Assembly (NCBI GenBank): GCA_019096065.1
Contig: JAGUCH010000009.1
Span: forward strand, 3,358,001 to 3,422,000
Direction of reading: 5' to 3'
DNA from: Paracyclopina nana
Taxonomy: Eukaryota; Arthropoda; Copepoda; Cyclopoida; Cyclopettidae
Length of the DNA: 64,000 bases
Shown: positions 25,601-35,645 of the stretch, in pieces
Position numbering within the stretch: the stretch's first letter is position 1
Layout: every line of letters starts with the position of its first letter
The notes under the pieces: model-generated
Told to the model about the DNA's origin: nothing
Database searches by the model: none
What the model saw: only the letters and a program-made list of their open reading frames with translations
Translations under genes and position numbers: made by a program

Positions 25601-28447
25601 ATGTACGTTGCAAAACTGCACTTCCTGGCATTTTGACTATTGAAATTCCAGCGTTGGTATAAAAATCTCTTCATGATAATCACATCTGAGAGAGCAATTT
25701 TTTCTGGCTTGAAATATTATGCAGTCAACTTCGCTGACACGTGGTGAGCATGATTTAGATGTCAATTACCCTCAACTTAACAGGGGGAATGTCCTTGGGT
25801 AAAATCAGTGAATGTCATCTTTACATGGAAAGTGTGACCAGGGGACACTTGACTGGTTGTGCGCGCTGCAGGTTTTATTGCACGTGTTGTTGAATTCTTT
25901 ATTCACATTATTAAATGTCAACATAAAATGGGGACCCCTGTTGTCATCTCGTATAAAGATACCACCACAATGCAAAAACGGCCATCATAAAGCTTTATTC
26001 AATAATATGATGGGTCAATAAAAAGAGAGATACTTAAAGCAAGGCTAATCACGTGGTTTCTTCAACAACAACAACAACAGATGAGCACTCAGCTTTTACC
26101 ACTTAGCATCATTTCTCAGCATGAGAGAGAGCTAGAAAAAGACCACCCCTATTTTTAACGATGTAGGTTTTTGCCACATGTGTGTCTCAGGTGGAAAATC
26201 ATTTGTTTTCCTACCTTCTCTGCATTGCTCATTGCTTGAAAGTTTTGTTTACTTTTACCTCAGCTTCTAGATCAACTGAGCAAAAGCGCTTTAAAGACAA
26301 CAACAACATTGTTTTTTTTCCCTTGCAGCCCACCCAGTTCAGTGGTTTTCTGGCTGCGAGAATTATGCCTGGTCCACGAGGCGGAATGCACCATCATGTT
26401 GCAGTCCAAGCCAGTAGGTGGCGCTATGACCGACAACTTTTCAGGAGCCTCCTCCAACTCCACCTACAACCAGACCCACCTGGGCAATTTCTGGGCTGGC
26501 AATAGCAAAGACACCATTCGAGCTATTCAAAGCAGAGCTCACGCCATTTCAGCCGTATTTGCCAAGCTTTGCAAGTAAGCAGCCCACTCTGAGAAGCGCC
26601 ATCTAGTGGACACTTTAGTAACACCACAAATATTTTTTTCAGGCAACTGGGACAAAAGGGATCCTCCAAGTTGGTCAGTTTGGTGCAAGGATTGTCCCAC
26701 CAAGTTCACTTGTTCCTCGTGGAATACAACAAAGTCAACCACCTTCAGCTGAACCTGCCTGGCTTCAAGCCACGGGTCAAATCAGCTGCCTCGTCGTCAG
26801 CTGACAGCAGCGTGCCCGAGGAGATTTTGCACCAGCAGCGGCTCTTGCTGCAGTGCTGTGATAAATTGAAGCTGACAGTGAGTCGGGGCCAACCCGAGCT
26901 TGTGGATGTCATCACCCAGCTGGGAGCAACTTTTACGAAACTCATTGAGCTTATGCTTAGCAAGGAGATCAAGGTAAATGGGGAAAGGAAGTCAGAATTG
27001 ATGATGGTCAGCGTAAACATTTGCATTTTGCAGTCAAGTGTTGACTGTCTCGAGGAACTGAAGAGTGACAACGTGCTGAGAGGCTCGATAGACAATATCA
27101 TCACCTTGGCTCTCGAGGGCAAACATTTGTGTCGTCTGATAGCAAAACATGGTGGCGTCAGATCACTGCTCACGATTTGCGTCGACCCCAAGCGCAGGAA
27201 CGTGAGGGTCAACGCGTTCAGGGCTCTGGGCACCGTTTGCTGTGTCCTCGAGGGCATCATGGAGCTCGAGGATGCGGGGGGCATTGAGATACTATCAGAC
27301 ACCCTCAAGGACGACCAGGCCTCTGAGGACGAAAAATCCGAGGCTGCCGGCCTCTTGGCTCAGGTGACCTCGCCCTGGATCGAGAACAACAACACCATCG
27401 AGGGCCTGTCCAGACACCTCAATGACCTCGTGCAATCCCTCACAAGTGAGTGCTTTTTTAGTGCCATACCTCATTTTAGCAGCTATATAATGCCCCTTTT
27501 GCCCTTTGATTCAATCAGCTCAGAGAGTGGCAAGAATGCATTGTTGTCCTCCAGCAATTTTTGGCCTGGCCAATTAGAATTAATGTAATCAGATATTGTG
27601 TGGCCTATTGTTGTTGCATTTTAAATGACATTTTGCCCATACGTATTTTTCAGGCCTGTCTGCCCAAACTGCCTCTGCAGAGACGTTTCTGTTGTCATCG
27701 GCAGCACTGGCCAATTTGACCTTCATGGAGGCCAGTGTGGTGCCACTCTTGAAGTCCTACAACACTGCCAAAATCCTCGTTTCTGCCATTAACAAGCAAC
27801 AGCAACAGCAGCAGCAGCCAAGTGCGTACAAGAAAAGGCCGCTCACAGTGTCCATCTACATTCAAGATCAGGTGGCCGCAGTTTTGGCCAATATGGCTGC
27901 CAATGTTGAGTGCAGGTCCGAGGTGGTCAAGCATGGCGGTTTGCCACTCCTGCTGCAATTTCTCCTGGCCCAGCCTCCCAATGCGAGTGACCTCAAGCCG
28001 GAAGACTATGCCCAAATGGCAGCCACTGAGCGAGTCCTTCAGAAATCAGCCATAGCTATTTCAAGGTACTGTTTATTGCCGCATTTCCACTTCAATTAGA
28101 GCCCAATTTCAAAATGCCCCGGTCACGATTTGGACGGGATTCCTGACGTGCTTCTTAGCTTTGTGCTCATCATCATTGTTGTCATTTTCAGATTGTGCAA
28201 TGACAAAAGGCTGGCTGAAGAAGTGGTGCGACTCGAAGGCCTCGGCCGACTGGTTGAGCTGTGCAAAAACGAGTCCGCGAGGGTGAGCAGCGACGGCGTA
28301 CTGGTCGCGTGCCTGGCAGCTGTACGCAAAATCGCGTCAGCTGTCGGCCCGGACAAATTCAAGAACCTGGACGCGACTGAACTGGTTGAGCCCAGGCTGC
28401 TCGACTCTTTTCTCATTTTCTCATCAAGAAACGAGAGCTTTGTTTGA
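19669..28447 (+). CDS. insc: Inscuteable homologue, spindle-orientation adaptor
   Basis: Six coding exons join in frame: 19669-19988, 20462-21598, 26329-26574, 26643-27445, 27654-28065 and 28192-28447 (stop TGA), giving 1057 residues. All introns are GT-AG. Residues 1-485 are low-complexity and Ser/Pro-rich, with acidic runs. Exon 3 (about 486-567) carries the LGN/Pins-binding region, with FWLRELCLVHEAECTIMLQS followed by KPVGG. Exons 4-6 (about 568-1050) form an armadillo-repeat array, with a polyQ run in exon 5 (near 27797). The C-terminus ESFV is a class I PDZ ligand. Family knowledge: Inscuteable links Par3/Bazooka to LGN/Pins at the apical cortex and orients the spindle in asymmetric division; its C-terminus is reported to bind Par3 PDZ domains. 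The start is the CAAAATG at 19669, followed by MTSSFRRG. Intron 2 (4.7 kb) holds two adjacent MITEs. If the exon 2 donor is skipped, the frame adds about 27 residues and stops at 21680. Confidence 0.93.
24907..25127. mobile_element. MITE copy A, PIF/Harbinger-like, diverged interior
   Basis: Inverted ends GGCCCGGTTCACCTAC and GTAGGTGAACCGAGGC are flanked by TAA on both sides (24904-24906 and 25128-25130). At 221 bp it matches the size of copies B-D, but its interior lacks their GGTACC-centred block. It has no coding capacity. It lies in inscuteable intron 2 and shares its right-hand TAA with copy B. Confidence 0.75.
25131..25352 (+). mobile_element. MITE copy B, PIF/Harbinger-like
   Basis: Ends GGGCCTGTTCACCTGC and GCAGGTGAACAGGGCC are flanked by TAA (25128-25130 and 25353-25355). 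The element is 222 bp and non-coding. Its interior has GGATGGCTTTTGGTACCAA, shared with copy C and, inverted, with copy D. A TWA target duplication with GGSCC-type ends is the usual signature of PIF/Harbinger MITEs; the superfamily call is inference. Confidence 0.85.
26411..26424 (+). promoter_or_regulatory. CTCF-consensus site inside inscuteable exon 3
   Basis: CCAGTAGGTGGCGC fits all 14 positions of CCASYAGRKGGCRS. It encodes the KPVGGA segment of the LGN-binding region, so part of the match may reflect protein constraint. A second full match on the opposite strand lies 171 bp downstream. Confidence 0.5.
26596..26609 (-). promoter_or_regulatory. CTCF-consensus site in inscuteable intron 3
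   Basis: GCGCCATCTAGTGG on the plus strand reads CCACTAGATGGCGC on the minus strand, a full 14-of-14 match to the CTCF core. It sits in a 68-bp intron, 22 bp past the donor, and points towards the site at 26411 (convergent pair). Confidence 0.5.
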
Positions 28448-28519
28448 TGTTTTTTGCTGACGATTATTCGCTGTTTTAGTATTATTATTATTATTACTAC
28501 ACAAAAGCTACTGACTGAA

Positions 28520-28525
28520 AATAAA
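28520..28525 (+). terminator. Poly(A) signal of inscuteable
   Basis: AATAAA lies 73 bp after the inscuteable stop codon, giving a short 3' UTR that includes an ATT trinucleotide run near 28480-28496. Confidence 0.65.
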
Positions 28526-30326
28526 GTGACTAAGGAAAAAAAATGCAAAGTAGCTCAGCACTTTTATTCTTCGAATAATGCAATTTTGCACAAAAAGTAA
28601 CCTTGTCCTGGCTAATTGAGAATGTACGCCCAATTACTTTCAGGCCTGGATTCTTGCATGAGTCTCCACTTTCGGGAAGGTATTGGAATATTTTTGCTTC
28701 GCCATGATGGCATCGGCAAAGCATTTCGTTATGTACTGAGCCTGCAGAACTTTTTATTAGAAAAACCGGCTGATTTGTTCCTTCATGGGAACCAGCCAAA
28801 AAAAGTGATAGTGTATTTCTGTGATTGATTTTGAATGAGTGACCACGTGGTATTAAACTCGCTAACGACGTGTATGGGAAAGGTGCCAAAAACATGTGCT
28901 ACAGCTGCATATTTTATCCTACGATAGCTACATAAATAAGCCATTGTTGTTTTTCAAGAATGTAATTGTTATTGTCAACTGGCTTGCCAAAAAAAACTGG
29001 ACCTACGCACTTGATCACGTGTGTCAGATAAGCTTTAATGAGCATGCATACTACTATAATGATAATAATTTCCTGTGTGCTACTTGCAATCATACAGCTC
29101 TTCAAGCGGTAACAGTTGTTGGGCCTTTTTACGAAAATTGTGGGAATCCAACATCTAAAATATTTGCATGCGTGCCTAAACGTTTTCTTATGTACGTGCG
29201 AGAGAACCAGCAGCTTTGTGAAAGGAGCTGGACTTTTTTAGGCCGGCAGGAAATGGATCGAACCCTTCATTAAGTGTCAGAAAAAAACGAGAGCATGAAA
29301 TTAGTCTAATTTGCAATGGTGTATGCAAGGCCTCCTTCAGTGCAAAGCATTTAGCCAGAGGCCCTAAAATTGCTGCTGTGGTAATAAATTGGTTCTGAGT
29401 AAATCCCCTAATTGGTCCATAATTGTCAAATGGAGCCTGAAAAAATGCGGCTCAACCCACTTGCCAGGTTATTTGCTCATATTTTGGCGGCAACGCGTTG
29501 TTATGAGGCGGCAGCAGTGATTTTAACGAGAGCTCGTGCTGACTTCGTTAAAGATGCATTTTAGGGCTCGAAATGACCCGAGGATGAGAAATCGGAAACT
29601 ACGTACCTATACGACTACTGACGGATCATCGAGAAAGATTGGAGGAGAAATCGAGTTTGGAAAAAGGAAAATTTGGATGTCTTCTAGTATTTCTCCAAAG
29701 CGTTGGACACGCCCACAGACTTTACTTTTCGGACATCTGTGTATGATCAGCTTAAACTTGAGCTGATTTCGATCACATACGTTTTTCCCCACTAGTATAG
29801 TAAAATGCAAGCATTTCAATGTGATATGAAGAAATGGCAGAATTTTGGATTTCTCCCATCATTTGCTGGCTGTGTGTCCAAACTTGATGATTTGTTAATT
29901 GTGAAAGTGATAGAAATCTCAAGTTAGCAATACAAATAGGCCCAAGCCCTGTAATTACAATATTTGCAGCGCAATAAACGCAAGCCACAAATACAGCATT
30001 TTTCAATATGCAGCATCTGGAAACATTGTAGCAATGGGAGGAATTTTGATGTTCAGCCAGGGGCATTAGAATGATTTCTCTGTCCAGCAAGAGATAAACT
30101 TTTGATGATACCATAAGATTTGGTGTCAAAAATCTGGTCTGAAAAATGCCAAGAAAATAAAAAGAAGCAATAATCATCTTCCAAGCATCAATCATCAATC
30201 TTGATGATGTGCTTTTGATTTTGCTCCAGGCAGCGCTTGACAACAGCAAAAAAGAACAGTTGCATTTAAACAGCTCATTTTCCCAGATTTTTTTCAGGCT
30301 CTCCATGATGCTCAAGCTAGTATATA

Positions 30327-30714
30327 CAGTCTGACCGTTCAAAATTGGACGGTACGGGAATCTAAACTTTTTGTCACATATTCAATAAATACAGGACTTT
30401 TAAATGATATCGTTGGAAAGATTGAGCCTTTTTCCATCTTTTTTGTAAAAGTAGAAAATATCAATTGAAAGAGGAATAAACCCGGAAAATTCAATTTTCC
30501 CAAGGCAAACCAGTAAATTGTCACGAAAAAACTGATGCATCATTTATTTTTGCTGTCACGCGGAATTCTCAATAATATTTTTCATTTTGTCAGAAAACAA
30601 AAAAGATGTCCAAAGGTTCAAGCTTTCCAACGATACCCATTAAGCCTCAAAATTCATGAATTCATAACACAAACTTTTGATTCCCGCACCGTCCAATTTT
30701 GAACGGTCAGACGG
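30327..30714. mobile_element. Foldback MITE, mariner-like (TA duplication)
   Basis: Ends CAGTCTGACCGTTC and GAACGGTCAGACGG are flanked by TA on both sides (30325-30326 and 30715-30716). Terminal inverted repeats of about 50 bp include AAAATTGGACGGT. A further inverted block containing ATCGTTGGAAAG lies about 80-110 bp in from each end, so most of the 388 bp can fold back. There is no transposase ORF. The TA duplication suggests Tc1/mariner; the ends alone do not prove it. Confidence 0.75.
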
Positions 30715-33700
30715 TATAAGGCAACTAAAGTGTTGTTGCCAATTTGCAACTAAATGAGGATTTTGTACAACAACATGCCAACACAGTATTGCAACAAGTC
30801 TCGTGAATTTATGGCCGCTTCTTCCCAAATGATTTGTTTATTCCCAGATAAAAATGGTAATAGCGCTCATGCACTTGCAGTGTTAAGCACTATATTTTGC
30901 GTCCACATGGGGAAAACAACCACTCGTTCGCATTAGTATAAGATTGGTTTAAAAATAGCCTTGATTTAATGCGCCACTTAAAATGTGAAGTTATTATTGC
31001 TTGGTTTTCTCAAGTTCAATGAGATTTGAAATTGCGCTTAGCGGCGTTCATTTTATGTCTTCAAGTGTCACTTGTCCAGTGTCCTCCATATTGCTTCATC
31101 CTTGTGGCGAAAGAGGAAGCAAAAAAGAGTGCGGTCATTATTATCTTGATATAAAGGGTGCATATAGGCAAAGTGGTGGGGTGACCTGAGGCAGAAACGA
31201 GGAATTTGACTTCATCTGTTCAGAAGATGATCTCAAAGGCTGGAATTTGGCGAAGGGGTTTTAGTACCCAATAAGGGTGCTTGTTAACATTCCATGCCGT
31301 CATATTTCACCAGATACTTTGGCTAGATTTTGGCATTTTGTTAAAAGGCCATCGCGCGACCGGATTAGAATTTCTGCACGATCATGGAACAATAGAGAGA
31401 GAGAGTCCTCAATTAATATCGAGAAGGTGCAATTTATTGGCCACTTGGCATTTTACCCCTTCATCAAGGAAAGGTCAGCTCGGCTAATGAATTCATTATG
31501 CCAAAACATACACACACTTTCAACTCGAGTTTTTTTCAGCCAGGAGAACGAGGTCACTACAAATGCTAGTATTATATTTGAGGACCTTTCAGCCATTGGC
31601 CAGTAGGTCATAAAGCCATTTTCAAAATCGTAAATTCGCACACTCACCCCATGCAGACGAGAGTGTGAGCTTTTTAGAGTTAATAACAATAATCACTTTA
31701 TGAATTCCCAAGTCACACTTGTTGCGCAACAATTGAATTATGGCTCGCGCAACCTTTATCGAAAATAAACTTCATATACCTAAAAATAAGATTTTGCTTT
31801 GAGCCAACCCTTATGAAAACACAGTGGAGCTCATGGTTATGACTTTATTACAGGAGCAACTACTTTGTTGCCCGGTTTTTTTGGACATGAGCTTATTTGG
31901 CAAAGAGTGACACTTCTTTGGCGGCAGGGCAGTTTTTGCTAAGTCTTTGCTTGCTTGCAATTCTGGTCAGGTGTGAGTGAGTGCCAAAAAAGGGTGTTTA
32001 ACTACACAGCTGGGATTAAGCATGTACCAAGCAAAAAAAACCCCGAAGAAATGATGCTCAAGATGCTTTTTGCCAATCACTTTTTCAAACTCATAGCCCA
32101 GGGCTATGCAACTATTTGGATTATCGCGAATTGGCTTGATCAAACGAATCTCGAATTTGGTGAGCACACGCCCTTTTCGGACGGCAACGACAGAATCTGA
32201 TCCAAGAAATGCCTTTTTAAAGCTCTTGAGCTCAGCTCCAATAATAATAGTAGTAGTAAATGAAGTGGGAGTATAATTGAGCCCAAACTTTAAAATTATG
32301 CCATACAGAAAACGACGACAGTTAGGGCTGCATTGAATCAACAAGCATCATAGTACACTTACATAATGCTTAGTTTGTAGGTTTATCATAATAATCTTAT
32401 CTTGGCTGATCTTTTTGTGCAAACAGTCCATTTTTTGCCCACTTTCGGTGGGGCAAGATCAGAATTCTTTAGAATTCTATCAGAGCCATGATGGATCGTG
32501 GCTCATTTTAAAGAGGATTTAGAAGCTCTAGTTGAAGTCTATCGAGTAGTATAAAGCTACAGCAACAAACTTGTAAGGTACGGTTATCCTTACGCATAAT
32601 GTGATGCTTGTTTTGGCAGGCCAAACAACAAGAGCTAGTGGAAGTGACCAAAATCCTCTGTATATATTTTTTTCAGCTCCTTTTGGCCCATGATGAGCTA
32701 AAGCTCAACTTTGATCTGGCATGAAATATATGACTTCTGAACATGATTGGCAGATTTCCGAATTCTTCTTTGGAGGCAACCGTGTGACCTTGGCTCACTT
32801 ATTGCAATCGCGTTCCGTGCAAAATTGACACATGAATTGGAGGCAAAAACGGCGTTTATCTGACGCATTCTCAGAATTTCAATTTTTCTCAGCTTCCTTC
32901 GACAAATCTGCAATCTGGATCTTTTGGGCCCCCTTTTTTCAGGCTTATCAGATGGCGTTAATTAGGCTGTATTCGAAGCCACATGTGTTGCAAACTAAGA
33001 AGTGATGTGGCTACTTTTTGAGGTGGGAAAAATTAGCATTTTACGTTTTGCTTGCACCTTTCCAGTCCACCTTGGGCCCTAATCATCCATCTTTTTAGCT
33101 AAATGAAGCACTTTCTCAACTGAGTGCTCGCGCCTAACTGAGAACAGAGCATTCTCAGTTTTTAATCAGCCCTCGAGGAAAAAGCATTTACAGGCACAAT
33201 AAAAGAGCAAATTATCCATTTTTTGCCTTTTGCTGGTGGCCAGCAAACAAATCTAAATTCCCACAAATCTTGATTAGCTCTTCATGGTTTTCAGCTGGTA
33301 AGAATTTTTGCTTTGAAGAAAATGTACAGAATGCTCTCATCTAACTGACTCCATTTTGAGGGGGGTTGCACTTTAACCAAATTCAAGGTTGTGTTGATTT
33401 AGCTCTTCATTAAAGTGGTTTGATGGATGCTTGTCGGCTCCAAATGAGCGCCCATTTTTCAATGAAAGTGCCATAAATGTGAGTTACATGATGGCCCTCG
33501 CTTCGTTATGGAATATGTGATTATTTTGTGTGCCCAGCCATGCTCAAGACTTTTTTTTAAATGCCTCCCAGTCAAAAAGGGGCAACCTCAAGGTCTAATT
33601 TGTAGGTCTCTTGAGAATCAAGGCCAATTGTGCAGCCTAAGCAAGTCCAGCTTTTGCTGCACTCATCAGTCACGAAAATCAAATAGTATAAATAACTGCT

Positions 33701-34016
33701 GGAAACGTAAGGCCCCAATCATCTGCAATTTGCATAAATATTCAGAGCATGCTGCACACATAATACCGATAAATCTGTGCCATATTTCTAGGACACACCC
33801 TGCACAAACTATAGTACAACAGAGCTGCGACCGCGTAGGTAAAACATCCATAAATCACAGAGGAATCTTGTTCTTCTTGTGTAAAAAATGAAGACTTTTT
33901 TATTGGCAATTCTTTTATTGGCAGCATATGATAATTTTACTATTGTCTTCTTACAAGAGGCCACGAAGGTTCATTTGCCAACGAAAGATGAAAAATGTGA
34001 ATAGAAACGAGTCTTA

Positions 34017-34238
34017 GGCATGGTTCACCTGCTTATAATATCTGATATTTTGTCAAAATATCAGAGCGAAATACTGAGACACTGAGAATTTAGATACTGT
34101 AGTAGGATGGCTTTTGGTACCAAAAGACCGAATCCGAAGAAAAAATCTGAAAAATGATTTTGGAAGTACCTCATATTTGCAAATATCAGCATAATATCGC
34201 TCGATATTTTGATCATAATATCGCAGGTGAACCAGGCC
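34017..34238 (+). mobile_element. MITE copy C, PIF/Harbinger-like
   Basis: Ends GGCATGGTTCACCTGC and GCAGGTGAACCAGGCC are flanked by TTA (34014-34016 and 34239-34241). The element is 222 bp, with the same GGATGGCTTTTGGTACC interior and orientation as copy B. It lies about 360 bp upstream of the YHYH gene TATA box. Confidence 0.85.
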
Positions 34239-34595
34239 TTATTGTCATTATGCTGTTGATTGTTGATAAGTAAGCGCTTGTAATTGTTGTAACATGTGCA
34301 ACAATTGTTGTAATTATCTAAACATTAATTTTCTTTGCATAACTATCAAAAGTATGCGTTAATTCTCCATTATTTTAGCTTGATTTTGTTTTAAAGCGAT
34401 TTGGGCTAAAATGTGAGGATGATTGAAATTAAGAGAATAGTTTTCGAACTCTTTTAAAACACCTTTATTGGTGGTCGTAGAGGACAGTTGATATCAACAA
34501 AGCCAATCAAAGCACTAGATTACTCAGTAATTAGAGGGACTTTGAGAAAAAAACACTTGGGAAAAATTGGTGCCACCTGATATGTGCAGCTTACC

Positions 34596-34627
34596 TATAA
34601 AAGCATCAAGATTTTCTCACGCCTCAC
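34596..34627 (+). promoter_or_regulatory. TATA box and initiator of the YHYH gene
   Basis: TATAAAAG at 34596-34603 is followed 30 bp later by an initiator-like CTCACAAT, with A+1 at 34626. The predicted 5' UTR is only 23 nt before the ATG at 34649. This focused TATA promoter fits an inducible or tissue-specific secreted product. Confidence 0.65.
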
Positions 34628-34648
34628 AATTTTCAACGAGTAGGCAAA

Positions 34649-35572
34649 ATGAAAGCAGTGCTAGCATTATTTTGCCTTTTTGCAACTACGCTTGCAGTTG
34701 ACTATGTGAGGCCATTTGGTCCTGAAATATCCACCAACCTACCCACAGATGATGTTACCACTCTGACTGATTATTGTGGAGATGATGCTACCAGTTACTT
34801 TGAGGACTTTACCAAGGGAAACTATCGTTATGTCATCATCTCTGGAGCACCAAGTCACGATGCCGAATATGACCAGGAAAATCCCAACCCTCACACAAGA
34901 TGTGAGCAAAAGTGCTTGGTTTGCAATATGCTAGGTTTATTTAAGATTATTTCAGGTGAAAGATGGCAATATGCTAAGATGCCATTGACTTGGGAAGATT
35001 CCGGAAGCAACACCAGGATGATGGGAGCTGACGGTTTTGTCATGAGCGGAGCTGTCACCTTTGACCATCGTGCTGAAGCTGGAGACAATGCTTACACTGC
35101 TTGGTCTCAGGAGGGCGACACCTTGGATCCGAGCAATGGACACAGCAATGCTGAAAAGCAATATCACTACCATGCTGTATGTTGCTCACATTTTTATTAC
35201 AATGTTTCATTTAAGCGATGACTCTTTAATGCTGCACTTTTCTAGGTGCCAGCTTTGTATTCTAGCGCTGATGATCCAACTGCTTGCGAGCACATTGGCT
35301 ACATGCTTGATGGTGGCAAGTTGTACGGTAGGTGCACCGTTGATGGAGTCGAGCTGCAATCTTGCTACTTTGCCAACACTGACAATCCTGAGAGGGAAGG
35401 TGACTATGACTACGTCTATGGACAAGATGGGTGTCAATTGGATGACTGCAACATGTACACCTACAATGGAGAAACGTCCTACTTCATTTCTTCCAACTGG
35501 CCATTTGTTCCGCCCTGCATGAAGGGATCAGTGGCCACCGTTTATGGCTTCACCCCCAAAACTCGCGCCTAA
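34649..35572 (+). CDS. Secreted YHYH-domain protein
   Basis: Three exons, 34649-34901, 34956-35176 and 35246-35572 (stop TAA), encode 266 residues. Residues 1-16 (MKAVLALFCLFATTLA) are a typical signal peptide with likely cleavage before VDY. The hallmark YHYH falls at about 154-157, right before the second splice junction. The following segment HIGYMLDGGKLYGRC corresponds to the conserved GxxxDGxxxYG portion of the YHYH family. Several cysteines in the mature part suggest disulfides, and I see no membrane segment. The biochemical role of YHYH proteins is not established, so none is proposed. Intron 1 is 54 bp, a multiple of three, and has no in-frame stop, so its retention would insert 18 residues without a frameshift; the loss of alignment to family members there favours splicing. 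The gene is isolated and has its own TATA box and poly(A) signal. Confidence 0.88.
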
Positions 35573-35639
35573 GACTTTTTTTTCATTTTCTCTAGATTTG
35601 ATTGCTTGTGATGTCGACTTGCACTATAGTGACAAAAAT

Positions 35640-35645
35640 AATAAA
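35640..35645 (+). terminator. Poly(A) signal of the YHYH gene
   Basis: AATAAA lies 68 bp after the stop codon, giving a short 3' UTR. Confidence 0.7.

Larger units (their letters stand above)
28526..34595. other. Intergenic region with two MITEs
   Basis: No gene is recognised between the inscuteable 3' end and the YHYH promoter. The longest open frame (29773-30342, minus, 189 codons) starts inside the foldback element at 30327-30714 and shows no family features. The identifiable content is the foldback element and MITE copy C. Confidence 0.55.

Noticed and set aside
28896-29273. 125-codon plus-strand frame after inscuteable
   Set aside because: Composition resembles random translation and no family feature is seen.
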